Shown here one piece after another: positions 1 through 6,302 of a DNA stretch of 6,572 bases. Below the pieces are notes generated by a model. That model saw nothing but the letters and a program-made list of their open reading frames with translations. It was not told the DNA's origin and made no database searches. Numbering within the stretch: position 1 is the stretch's first letter; each line of letters begins with the position of its first letter. The stretch comes from PWQG01 sp041685555 (lineage in GTDB: Bacteria; Pseudomonadota; Gammaproteobacteria; Pseudomonadales; Pseudohongiellaceae), in assembly GCA_041685555.1 (NCBI GenBank), contig JAWLFN010000160.1, positions 1-6,572 of the forward strand, given 5' to 3'. A program made the translations under genes and the position numbers.

Positions 1-183
1 GATCGCTCGCACGCCATCCATCACGCGATTGCCGAGGCCCGACCAGGCGACATCGTGCTGGTGGCCGGCAAGGGACATGAAAACTATCAGGACGTTGCTG
101 GTCAACGCATGGCTTTCAGTGATGTGGCGCAGGTGCGGCTGGCACTGAACGCGCGCGGCGCAGCGCAGGAGATGCAACGATGA
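1..183 (+). CDS. murE: MurE, UDP-MurNAc-L-Ala-D-Glu:meso-diaminopimelate ligase, C-terminal 60 residues (5' truncated)
   Basis: Frame 1 is open from the first base to a TGA at 181-183 and gives the last 60 residues of a Mur ligase. MurE is the cytoplasmic ATP-dependent ligase that adds the third stem-peptide residue to UDP-MurNAc-L-Ala-D-Glu. The fragment opens with DRSHAIHHAI and then has IVLVAGKGHENYQ at residues 18-30, the MurE C-terminal signature. In E. coli the glutamate of GKGHE contacts the amino group of diaminopimelate, and it is kept here as Glu27 of the fragment. The DNPR motif that would settle diaminopimelate over lysine lies upstream of the window, so that substrate is inferred from the likely lineage. 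The stop overlaps the murF start by four bases (ATGA). The truncation is caused by the window edge and there is no sign of damage to the gene. Confidence 0.95.
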   Translation, partial: DRSHAIHHAIAEARPGDIVLVAGKGHENYQDVAGQRMAFSDVAQVRLALNARGAAQEMQR

Positions 184-1562
184 TACCTGCAAGGATGTCA
201 CTGGCAGCGCTGGAGCGTCCCCTGGATGGAAAGCTGACCGGGCCGGAAGTCATGTTCTCTCGAATCAGTCTCGACACCCGGACGTTGCAAACAGGTGATC
301 TTTATCTGGCACTCCGCGGAGAGCATTTCGACGGCAATGACTTCATTGCGGATGCCGAAAGTCGCGGCGCCGCGGGCGCCATTGTCGAGCGCCTTGATCC
401 TGAGTGTGGTATGGGACAGCTTGTCGTGGGTGACGGGCTGGAAGCGCTGCGCGGTCTGGGCCGGATGTGTCGGGAGGGGTCGGATGCCCGATTCCTGGCG
501 ATAACCGGCAGTCAGGGCAAGACCACGGTGAAAGAGATGGTCGGGGCCATCTGCGGGGCGCAAGACCAGACCATGGTCACGCGCGGCAACCGCAATAATG
601 ACGTCGGCGTACCTCTGACATTGCTGGATCTGTTGCCGTCACATCGGTTTGCCGTCATTGAGCTGGGTGCCAGTGCGGTGGGGGATATCGCCCGGACCGT
701 GGCGCTGGTGCAACCGGATGTGGCGCTGATCACCAATGCCGCGGCTACTCATGTGGAAGGGTTCGGTTCACTGGCAGGCGTCATCCAGGGCAAGGGCGAG
801 ATCATCGATGGTACTGTCCCGGGTGGCACCGTGGTGCTCAATGCAGACGATCCGGCCTGTGAGACCTGGCGTCAACGCGCGGGCGCGCGGACTGTGCTCA
901 CGTTCGGTTTGGATGATGCATCGGCCGATTTCAAGGCCGGTAATATTGTCCTGCAAGGAGGTGGAAGCCGGTTCGAGCTGATCACGCCGGACGCGGGTCT
1001 GACGGTACACCTGTCTCTTCCGGGCCGGCACAATGTCGCCAATGCCCTGGCCGCCGCGGCGCTGGCGCATTCGGCTGGCATTCGGGATGCCTGCATCGTG
1101 GAGGGGCTGCAGCGGGTGCGACCGGTAAGCGGTCGGCTGAACGCGCTGCAGTCCCCGTCTGGCTGTCACTTGCTCGACGACAGCTACAATGCCAGCCCGT
1201 CATCTTTCCGTGAGGCCGTTGAGGTGTTGATGTCAATGGCAACAGAGTCTGGAAGGGATGCGGTGGCGATTGTGGGAGAGATGGCTGAACTGGGTGACGA
1301 GGCCGCGGCCCGACACCGGGAAGCAGGAGCGTATGCACGTGATCGTGGCGTATCCCAACTGTGGGCCATCGGCCCTCATGCTGATGGCTGGTGCACGGGT
1401 TTCGATGGAATGCAGGCCCGGGTGTTCGCCAGTGTCGATCAGGTGATCGAGTACGCCAGCGCGAATCTGGACGACCGTCATGTGGCATTGGTCAAAGGGT
1501 CTCGCAGTGCCGGTATGGAACGGGTGGTCAAGGCACTGCAGTCCGGTAGAGAGGTGAACTGA
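180..1562 (+). CDS. murF: MurF, UDP-MurNAc-tripeptide:D-alanyl-D-alanine ligase
   Basis: MurF joins the D-Ala-D-Ala dipeptide to UDP-MurNAc-tripeptide using ATP, the last cytoplasmic step of pentapeptide synthesis. The 460 residues (about 452 in E. coli) show the three Mur-ligase domains. The N-terminal UDP-substrate domain has DTRTLQTGDLYLALRGEHFD at 32-51. The central ATPase has P-loop TGSQGKTT at 109-116, GNRNNDVGVPLTLL at 136-149, ELGAS at 161-165, HVEGFGSLAG at 191-200 and a conserved lysine at 205 in QGKGEI. GRHN is at 282-285. The C-terminal domain has DDSYNASP at 333-340, VGEMAELG at 365-372 and KGSR at 439-442. I chose the ATG at 180 because AGGAG at 167-171 sits 8 nt upstream, it overlaps the murE stop, and the N-terminus then lines up with E. 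coli MurF; a second in-frame ATG at 195 is less likely. The P-loop has Gln where Ser or Asn is more usual. The gene looks intact. Confidence 0.97.
   Translation: MIPARMSLAALERPLDGKLTGPEVMFSRISLDTRTLQTGDLYLALRGEHFDGNDFIADAESRGAAGAIVERLDPECGMGQLVVGDGLEALRGLGRMCREGSDARFLAITGSQGKTTVKEMVGAICGAQDQTMVTRGNRNNDVGVPLTLLDLLPSHRFAVIELGASAVGDIARTVALVQPDVALITNAAATHVEGFGSLAGVIQGKGEIIDGTVPGGTVVLNADDPACETWRQRAGARTVLTFGLDDASADFKAGNIVLQGGGSRFELITPDAGLTVHLSLPGRHNVANALAAAALAHSAGIRDACIVEGLQRVRPVSGRLNALQSPSGCHLLDDSYNASPSSFREAVEVLMSMATESGRDAVAIVGEMAELGDEAAARHREAGAYARDRGVSQLWAIGPHADGWCTGFDGMQARVFASVDQVIEYASANLDDRHVALVKGSRSAGMERVVKALQSGREVN
1551..1557 (+). promoter_or_regulatory. Ribosome binding site of mraY
   Basis: GAGGTGA, an extended match to the anti-Shine-Dalgarno end of 16S rRNA, lies inside the last codons of murF with its AGG core 7 nt before the mraY ATG. 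It fixes the mraY start at 1562, where the murF TGA and the mraY ATG share one base (TGATG). This arrangement suits re-initiation by ribosomes finishing murF. Confidence 0.8.
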
Positions 1563-2644
1563 TGCTGGTCTGGCTGTCTGATTATCTGGCCCAATACAAC
1601 AGCGCCTTCACGGTCATACAGTACATCACCGTGCGCGGAATTCTGGGCATACTCACGGCGCTGTTGACGGCGCTGTTGATCGGGCCAGCCATGATCCGGC
1701 GTCTTAACCGACATCAGATCGGTCAGGTGGTGCGGGACGATGGCCCGGAGTCACACTTCAGTAAGGCAGGAACACCCACCATGGGCGGAGCCCTGATCCT
1801 TGTCAGCGTGGCGTTCAGCACACTGCTCTGGGCTGATCTCAGCAGTCACTACGTCTGGGTGGTGTTGCTGGTCACCCTGTTATTCGGCGCCATCGGCTGG
1901 GTGGATGACCATCGCAAGGTGGTCAAAAAGGATCCCCGAGGTCTGCCGGCACGATGGAAGTATTTCTGGCAGTCCGCCATTGGTCTCAGTGCGGCTGCGT
2001 TCCTCTATATGTCGGCCACGGACCCGGCCCAGACAGCTTATATTGTGCCATTTTTCAAGGGTGTTTCGCTGGATGTGGGCATTCTGTTTGTGGTGATCAC
2101 CTATTTTGTGATCGTTGGCAGCAGCAACGCCGTCAACCTGACGGATGGACTGGATGGCCTGGCCATCATGCCCACGATCATGGTCGGCAGTGCTCTTGGT
2201 GTCATCGCGTATCTGTCCGGGCATGTCGAATTTTCCCAGTACCTGCAGATTCCCTATGTGGCCGGAGCCGGTGAGCTGGTGATCTTCTGCGGCGCATTGC
2301 TGGGCGCCGGACTGGGGTTTCTCTGGTTTAACACCTATCCAGCACAGGTATTCATGGGAGACGTGGGGGCATTGGCTCTGGGAGCGGCACTGGGCATGGT
2401 GGCCGTCGTCGCCCGACACGAGATCGTACTGTTCATCATGGGCGGCGTGTTCGTGGTGGAGACGTTATCGGTGATCATCCAGGTGGCTTCTTACAAGTTG
2501 ACCGGAAACCGGATCTTCCGGATGGCGCCATTGCATCACCATTATGAACTGAAGGGCTGGCCGGAACCACGAGTCGTGGTGCGATTCTGGATCGTCACCG
2601 TGATGCTGGTTCTGATCGGGCTGGCCACTTTGAAATTGAGGTAG
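1562..2644 (+). CDS. mraY: MraY, phospho-N-acetylmuramoyl-pentapeptide transferase
   Basis: MraY is the integral inner-membrane enzyme that transfers phospho-MurNAc-pentapeptide from UDP to undecaprenyl phosphate, giving lipid I. The protein has 360 residues, the same as E. coli, and numbering matches at key sites. ESHFSKAGTPTMGG is at 63-76. Asp115 and Asp116 are in GWVDDHRKV. RWKYFWQS is at 131-138, and NAVNLTDGLDGLAIMP is at 189-204. Asp267 is in AQVFMGDVG. The histidine motif MAPLHHHYELKGWPEPR is at 321-337. Hydrophobic stretches at about 22-44, 73-92, 98-113, 134-151, 172-187, 200-218, 236-255, 269-284, 287-309 and 340-357 fit the family's ten membrane segments. The start overlaps the murF stop and has a strong ribosome binding site. 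Codons 32-39 are a perfect 12-bp tandem repeat, with no change in overall length against E. coli. Family membership is not in doubt. Confidence 0.98.
   Translation: MLVWLSDYLAQYNSAFTVIQYITVRGILGILTALLTALLIGPAMIRRLNRHQIGQVVRDDGPESHFSKAGTPTMGGALILVSVAFSTLLWADLSSHYVWVVLLVTLLFGAIGWVDDHRKVVKKDPRGLPARWKYFWQSAIGLSAAAFLYMSATDPAQTAYIVPFFKGVSLDVGILFVVITYFVIVGSSNAVNLTDGLDGLAIMPTIMVGSALGVIAYLSGHVEFSQYLQIPYVAGAGELVIFCGALLGAGLGFLWFNTYPAQVFMGDVGALALGAALGMVAVVARHEIVLFIMGGVFVVETLSVIIQVASYKLTGNRIFRMAPLHHHYELKGWPEPRVVVRFWIVTVMLVLIGLATLKLR
1655..1678 (+). repeat. 12-bp perfect tandem repeat inside mraY
   Basis: The unit ACGGCGCTGTTG occurs twice back to back, at 1655-1666 and 1667-1678. It is in frame and encodes Thr-Ala-Leu-Leu twice, MraY residues 32-39, in the first membrane helix. 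The repeat does not lengthen the protein relative to E. coli MraY, so it may be convergence in a leucine-rich helix and not a duplication event. Confidence 0.75.
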
Positions 2645-2646
2645 AC

Positions 2647-2651
2647 AAGAG
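2647..2651 (+). promoter_or_regulatory. Probable ribosome binding site of murD, in the only intergenic gap
   Basis: The 12 bases between the mraY stop and the murD ATG (2645-2656) contain AAGAG, 5 nt before the ATG at 2657. It is a moderate Shine-Dalgarno match, weaker than those of mraY, ftsW and murG. It supports the start at 2657 over the in-frame ATG at 2666, which has only a weak CGGA upstream. The gap is too short to hold a promoter or a terminator. Confidence 0.55.
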
Positions 2652-2656
2652 TCGGT

Positions 2657-4024
2657 ATGACGGAAATGTCGACACAGAAGGGTAGTACGCTGATCATCGG
2701 TCTGGGACGGACCGGGTTGTCCTGTGCGTGGCATATGCGCAGCCGGGGCGAGCCGTTCCGGATCATGGACAGTCGCTTCAGTCCTCCCGCTCTGGCCGAG
2801 TTCCGTCGTTCGTTTCCCGAGGTGGAGCCGATACTGGGAGGCTTTCTTCGCGATGAAATCCTGTCCGCCAGCCAGATCGTGCTGAGTCCGGGGATCAGTC
2901 TGGCGACCCCCGAGGTGGCCGAGGCGGTCGAGCAGGGTATACCTGTGATCGGTGATATTGACATCTTCAGTCGGGCTGTACAGGCACCGGTGGCAGCCGT
3001 GACCGGTTCGAATGGCAAGAGTACCGTTGTGACCCTGTTGGGAGAAATGGCCCGGCAGGACGGCCGGCGGGTGGGCGTCGGTGGCAACCTGGATGGCCGG
3101 GCCAGCATGCCGGCGCTTGACCTGCTGCGGGCGGGGGACCATGACCTTTATGTTCTGGAGTTGTCCAGTTTTCAGCTGGAGACCACGCAACACCTGGGCG
3201 CGACAGCGGCCGTGATTCTCAACCTCTCCGAAGATCATCTGGATCGCTATGACAGCATGACCGAATACCGTGCGGCCAAGATGCGCATATATACTGGTTG
3301 CGCGTTGCCTGTGATCAATCGTGACGAACCGTTCACGCATCCTGACGAACGTGTTCAGGGTGATCGGTTGAGCTTCGGGCTGTCCGCACCGGACCAGGAC
3401 AGTGACTTCGGAGTGGTCAAGCAGGGCGGCGGGCGCTGGATTGTGCATGGCTCCCGCATGCTGATGAGTACGCGAGAGCTGAAACTGGTCGGTGACCACA
3501 ATCTCTCCAATGTGCTGGCCGCCCTGGCCGTGGGGCACGCAGTGGGACTGTCCGGGGAGTCAATGATCGAAGCGGCGCGCCATTTCAGTGGTCTTCCGCA
3601 TCGTTGCCAGTGGTTGGCGGAGATTGCCGGAGTTACCTGGTTCAACGATTCCAAGGGGACCAATGTCGCGGCTACGGTGAGAGCAGTACGCAGTATCGCC
3701 GCCTCCGTTACGGGACAGGTTGTCCTGATAGCCGGCGGCGTGTCGAAGGGCGCGGATTTTTCAGTGCTGGTTCCTGTGCTGCGGCAACACGTTCGAAAGG
3801 TGGTGCTTATCGGACAGGACGCAACCTGGATCGCCCGGCAGATCGGCGGAGCCGTGGAAACGGTGCGGGCCGATACCCTGGAAGAAGCTATTGACCAGGC
3901 TCGCGCTTTTGCCATGCCCGGCGATGCGGTGGTGTTGTCGCCGGCGTGTGCCAGTTTCGACATGTTTCAGGATTTCGCCCATCGCGGGCGTGTATTCACC
4001 GCTGCAGTGGAGGCGTTGCAATGA
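2657..4024 (+). CDS. murD: MurD, UDP-MurNAc-L-alanine:D-glutamate ligase
   Basis: MurD adds D-glutamate to UDP-MurNAc-L-Ala in the cytoplasm using ATP. The 455 residues exceed E. coli's 438. The N-terminal Rossmann-like domain has IIGLGRTGLS at 13-22. P-loop TGSNGKST is at 116-123, and LELSSFQLE at 167-175 carries the catalytic glutamate (168). EDHLDRY is at 192-198, and Lys208 in YRAAK matches the carbamylated lysine of E. coli MurD. GDHN is at 279-282, GLPHR at 312-316 and FNDSKGTN at 329-336. GGVSKGADF at 360-368 and LSPACASFDMFQDF at 427-440 form the D-Glu site, with Lys364, Ser433 and Phe440 matching E. coli Lys348, Ser415 and Phe422. Oddity: after GGN (142-144) there are four extra residues before PAL compared with E. 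coli. All recognised catalytic residues are present. The start at 2657 is favoured, but the ATG at 2666 cannot be excluded. The stop overlaps the ftsW start (ATGA). Confidence 0.97.
   Translation: MTEMSTQKGSTLIIGLGRTGLSCAWHMRSRGEPFRIMDSRFSPPALAEFRRSFPEVEPILGGFLRDEILSASQIVLSPGISLATPEVAEAVEQGIPVIGDIDIFSRAVQAPVAAVTGSNGKSTVVTLLGEMARQDGRRVGVGGNLDGRASMPALDLLRAGDHDLYVLELSSFQLETTQHLGATAAVILNLSEDHLDRYDSMTEYRAAKMRIYTGCALPVINRDEPFTHPDERVQGDRLSFGLSAPDQDSDFGVVKQGGGRWIVHGSRMLMSTRELKLVGDHNLSNVLAALAVGHAVGLSGESMIEAARHFSGLPHRCQWLAEIAGVTWFNDSKGTNVAATVRAVRSIAASVTGQVVLIAGGVSKGADFSVLVPVLRQHVRKVVLIGQDATWIARQIGGAVETVRADTLEEAIDQARAFAMPGDAVVLSPACASFDMFQDFAHRGRVFTAAVEALQ
4009..4013 (+). promoter_or_regulatory. Ribosome binding site of ftsW; decides its start
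   Basis: GGAGG at 4009-4013 lies 7 nt before the ATG at 4021, inside the end of murD. The ftsW reading frame is open further upstream, with an ATG at 3946, but that start would overlap murD by 79 bases and would add a 25-residue leader of murD-antiframe type (MCQFRHVSGF...). The ATG at 4021 overlaps the murD stop as ATGA and is preferred. A second ATG at 4027 is possible but poorly spaced. Confidence 0.85.
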
Positions 4025-5202
4025 GTATGGCTCAGCGCACGGCACACGCGGCAACGACGGGAACGACGCGTTGGTTTGGTGCGGCACCAAATCGTCTGCT
4101 GGTGTTACTGTTCACCCTGTTGGTCTTCGGTATCCTGATGATGACGTCGGCCTCCGTGGAAGTGGCCGCCAGTGGCTACGGAGACCCTTTCTATTTTACC
4201 CGAAGGCAGCTGTTCTTTGCGCTGCTGGGGTTGTTCGCGGTGGCGGTGACGGTGCAGATCCCGCTCCGTTTCTGGTACCAGAACAGTGCGCTGATGTTGC
4301 TGGTGACCACGGCGCTGCTGGTGCTGGTCCTGGTTCCAGGCGTTGGCACAGTAGTGAACGGCAGTGCCCGTTGGATCAATCTGGGCTTCTATAGCCTGCA
4401 ACCCTCTGAACTGGTGAAAATTTTCCTGGTGCTATACATGGCCACGTTTCTTCAGCACCAGCATGGCGAAGTGCAGGAGCGCTGGTCGGGTTTCATGTGG
4501 CCGGTGGCGGTCATCGGGGTGATCGCCTTGCTACTGCAGATGGAGCCCGATCACGGTGCTCTGGTGATCGTTGTGGCGGCTGGGCTGGGCATGTTGTTTA
4601 TCGGCGGTGCCCGGATACACCGTTTCCTGCTTGTGTTGTTGATCGGGACGGGTGCTCTGGTGGCGCTAGCGATAACCCGGCCCTATGTCATCGGTCGATT
4701 GACCTCGTTTCTCAATCCATGGGCGTCCGAGTATGTGTATGGTGAAGGCTATCAACTGACGCAGGCGCTGATTGCCTTCGGTCGGGGGGAGTGGTTTGGA
4801 GTCGGTCTGGGTGACAGTCTACAGAAGCTCTATTTCCTGCCCGAGGCCCACACCGATTTCGTGGTCGCCATCATTGCGGAGGAGATGGGCATACCGGGGA
4901 TTCTGCTGGTGATCACGCTGTTCTGTCTACTGGTGGGTACGGCCATGCAGACGGCCCGGCGCGCCGAGCGTGCCGGGCAACGATTCGGAGCATTCATCGC
5001 ATACGGGATTGCCATCCTCTTTTCCTCGCAGGTCTTCATCAATCTGGGGGTGAACACCGGGCTGCTGCCGACCAAGGGGCTGACCATGCCGTTCTTCAGT
5101 TACGGAGGCAACAGCCTGTTGGTGAGCTGTTTCATGGTTGCACTGTTGATGCGTGTCCAATACGAGACGGCTCTGGCCTCGGGGCAGGAGGGCAGAACAT
5201 GA
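4021..5202 (+). CDS. ftsW: FtsW, SEDS-family septal peptidoglycan glycosyltransferase
   Basis: FtsW is the polytopic inner-membrane protein that polymerises lipid II at the division septum with its partner transpeptidase FtsI; an older proposal made it a lipid II flippase. The protein has 393 residues from this start (414 in E. coli). A short Thr- and Ala-rich cytoplasmic tail (1-23) precedes about ten hydrophobic segments, at roughly 25-45, 63-80, 88-107, 131-145, 158-173, 178-195, 202-219, 280-305, 323-345 and 364-378. Signatures are NGSARWINLGFYSLQPSELVK (113-133), EPDHGA (175-180), GYQLTQALIAFGRGEWFGVG (243-262), the extracytoplasmic LPEAHTDF (273-280, with Asp279 the expected SEDS catalytic aspartate) and LPTKGLTMPFFSYGGNS (349-365). 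The location between murD and murG separates it from RodA, which normally sits with the mrd genes. E. coli reads SYGGSS where this protein has SYGGNS. The stop overlaps the murG start. Confidence 0.96.
   Translation: MSMAQRTAHAATTGTTRWFGAAPNRLLVLLFTLLVFGILMMTSASVEVAASGYGDPFYFTRRQLFFALLGLFAVAVTVQIPLRFWYQNSALMLLVTTALLVLVLVPGVGTVVNGSARWINLGFYSLQPSELVKIFLVLYMATFLQHQHGEVQERWSGFMWPVAVIGVIALLLQMEPDHGALVIVVAAGLGMLFIGGARIHRFLLVLLIGTGALVALAITRPYVIGRLTSFLNPWASEYVYGEGYQLTQALIAFGRGEWFGVGLGDSLQKLYFLPEAHTDFVVAIIAEEMGIPGILLVITLFCLLVGTAMQTARRAERAGQRFGAFIAYGIAILFSSQVFINLGVNTGLLPTKGLTMPFFSYGGNSLLVSCFMVALLMRVQYETALASGQEGRT
4075..4091. repeat. 17-bp near-perfect palindrome early in ftsW
   Basis: TTTGGTGC at 4075-4082 and GCACCAAA at 4084-4091 are exact reverse complements around one central base (4083). 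The element spans ftsW codons 19-24 (FGAAPN), 54 bases after the start codon. As RNA it could form a 7-bp stem with a CGG loop, extendable by flanking G-U and G-C pairs. No U-tract follows, so it is not an intrinsic terminator. An element of this size is expected about once by chance in a window this long. Confidence 0.6.
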
Positions 5203-6302
5203 CGGACAGGACGGTTCTGATCATGGCGGCAGGTACCGGAGGACACATTTTTCCCGCGCTGAGTATTGCCGGTGAGTTGCAGCGCAAGGGTTGTACGGTG
5301 CATTGGTTGGGTACGCCGACGGGAATGGAAGTCGATGTGGTGCGTCGTCAGGGCATCCCGCTACATACCGTCACAGTCCGCGGACTGCGGGGAAAAGGGA
5401 TGACCGGATTGCTGCTGGCTCCCTTCATGGTGCTGCGGGCAATGTTTCAGGTCTGGGGGGTGCTGCGCACCGTGCGTCCGGTCTGCGTGCTGGGCATGGG
5501 TGGCTATGTGACCGGTCCCGGTGGAGTCGCTGCATGGTCGCGGCGATATCCACTGATCATCCATGAGCAGAATGCCATCGCAGGCGTCAGCAATCGGCTG
5601 TTGAGTCGATTGGCCAGTCGGGTGACCGAGAGTTTTCCGGGTACGTTCCGTGAGCGGACCGCGGCTGTCTGTACCGGCAATCCCGTGCGCTCCGACATCG
5701 AGGCCTTGCCTGCGGCCCGTCCCCTGGCGCACGGCGGGCCATTGCGGTTGCTGGTTCTGGGTGGAAGTCGCGGCGCCAGTGCCATCAATGAACAGGTGCC
5801 TCTGGCCATCAGCGCCATGAAGCCAGGTGTCAGGCCCGCGGTATGGCACCAGGCGGGACGGGACAAGATCGCCATGGCCAGAGACGCCTATACCAGGGCC
5901 GGGCTGGCGTTGAATGATGGCTGTCGCGTCGACCCGTTCATCGATGACATGGCCAGTGCCTACAAGTGGGCCGACCTGGTGATCTGTCGGGCAGGGGCCA
6001 CCACCGTGGCGGAGCTGGTGGCAGCCGGCCTGCCGGCGGTGCTGATTCCGTTCCCGCATGCGGTCGATGACCACCAGACAGTCAATGGACGTTGGCTTAG
6101 CCAGGCGGGCGCGGCCATTTTGCTGCCGCAGGAGCAGTGCACTACCGAACGGCTCTCAGACGTACTGGAACATCATGTGACCCACCCCGCACTGTTACAG
6201 GGCATGGCCGATGCGGCCAGGTCGCTGTCACGCCCGCGGGCAGCCGAACGGGTCGCTGCAATCTGTATGGAGGCGGGCCGCCGTTATGAACAGGCACGAT
6301 AA
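5199..6302 (+). CDS. murG: MurG, undecaprenyl-PP-MurNAc-pentapeptide:GlcNAc transferase
   Basis: MurG is a GT28 (GT-B fold) enzyme on the inner face of the cytoplasmic membrane. It moves GlcNAc from UDP-GlcNAc to lipid I, making lipid II. The 367 residues (355 in E. coli) show the N-terminal acceptor domain with MAAGTGGHIFPALS at 9-22, GLRGKG at 62-67, a hydrophobic basic patch at about 69-90 that suits membrane contact, VLGMGGYVTGPGG at 97-109 and HEQNAIAGVSNRLLS at 122-136. The C-terminal donor domain has TGNPVR at 159-164, GGSRGA at 188-193, FIDDMASAY at 247-255, CRAGATTVAE at 263-272 (Glu272 matching the ribose-binding glutamate) and PFPHAVDDHQ at 284-293. The ATG overlaps the ftsW stop, and AGGAGG at 5186-5191 sits 7 nt upstream. 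Two glycine-loop residues differ from E. coli: Ala11 in place of Gly, and Arg191 in place of Gln. The 3' end overlaps the murC start. Confidence 0.97.
   Translation: MTDRTVLIMAAGTGGHIFPALSIAGELQRKGCTVHWLGTPTGMEVDVVRRQGIPLHTVTVRGLRGKGMTGLLLAPFMVLRAMFQVWGVLRTVRPVCVLGMGGYVTGPGGVAAWSRRYPLIIHEQNAIAGVSNRLLSRLASRVTESFPGTFRERTAAVCTGNPVRSDIEALPAARPLAHGGPLRLLVLGGSRGASAINEQVPLAISAMKPGVRPAVWHQAGRDKIAMARDAYTRAGLALNDGCRVDPFIDDMASAYKWADLVICRAGATTVAELVAAGLPAVLIPFPHAVDDHQTVNGRWLSQAGAAILLPQEQCTTERLSDVLEHHVTHPALLQGMADAARSLSRPRAAERVAAICMEAGRRYEQAR
6269..6273 (+). promoter_or_regulatory. Possible ribosome binding site of murC
   Basis: GGAGG at 6269-6273, inside the end of murG, lies 12 nt before the ATG at 6286. 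The spacing is longer than ideal. The next in-frame ATG, at 6307, has no purine-rich site at a suitable distance, so the site favours 6286. Confidence is moderate because of the spacing. Confidence 0.5.

Noticed and set aside
1..4. Window begins exactly with GATC, suggesting a Sau3AI-type cloning junction
   Set aside because: GATC is frequent throughout the window and the other end is not GATC. The murE frame runs cleanly through the edge, so nothing supports a junction.
363..374. 12-bp perfect palindrome CGCGGCGCCGCG in murF
   Set aside because: It encodes ordinary Arg-Gly-Ala-Ala codons conserved in MurF and is a natural result of G+C-rich codon choice.
1880..2419. Minus-strand open frame (179 codons) opposite mraY
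   Set aside because: No recognisable motif, and it is fully contained in the antisense of conserved mraY membrane segments.
2502..2521. Inverted repeat CCGGAA / TTCCGG with an 8-base loop near the mraY 3' end
   Set aside because: The arms are only 6 bp, it lies inside codons for a conserved MraY region and no U-tract follows, so it is neither a terminator nor a convincing operator.
2465..3538. Long minus-strand open frame (357 codons) opposite the end of mraY and most of murD
   Set aside because: Its translation is rich in His, Gln and Arg with no recognisable domain, and it lies wholly opposite strongly conserved sense genes. Long antisense frames like this are expected in G+C-rich coding DNA.
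3946..4020. 25-codon upstream extension of ftsW to the ATG at 3946
   Set aside because: It would overlap the conserved C-terminus of murD and lacks a good ribosome site, while the ATG at 4021 has GGAGG at 7 nt and an ATGA overlap with the murD stop.
5361..6074. Minus-strand open frame (237 codons) opposite murG
   Set aside because: It has the same low-information His/Gln/Gly/Arg composition and no domain, and murG motifs on the + strand account for the whole stretch.
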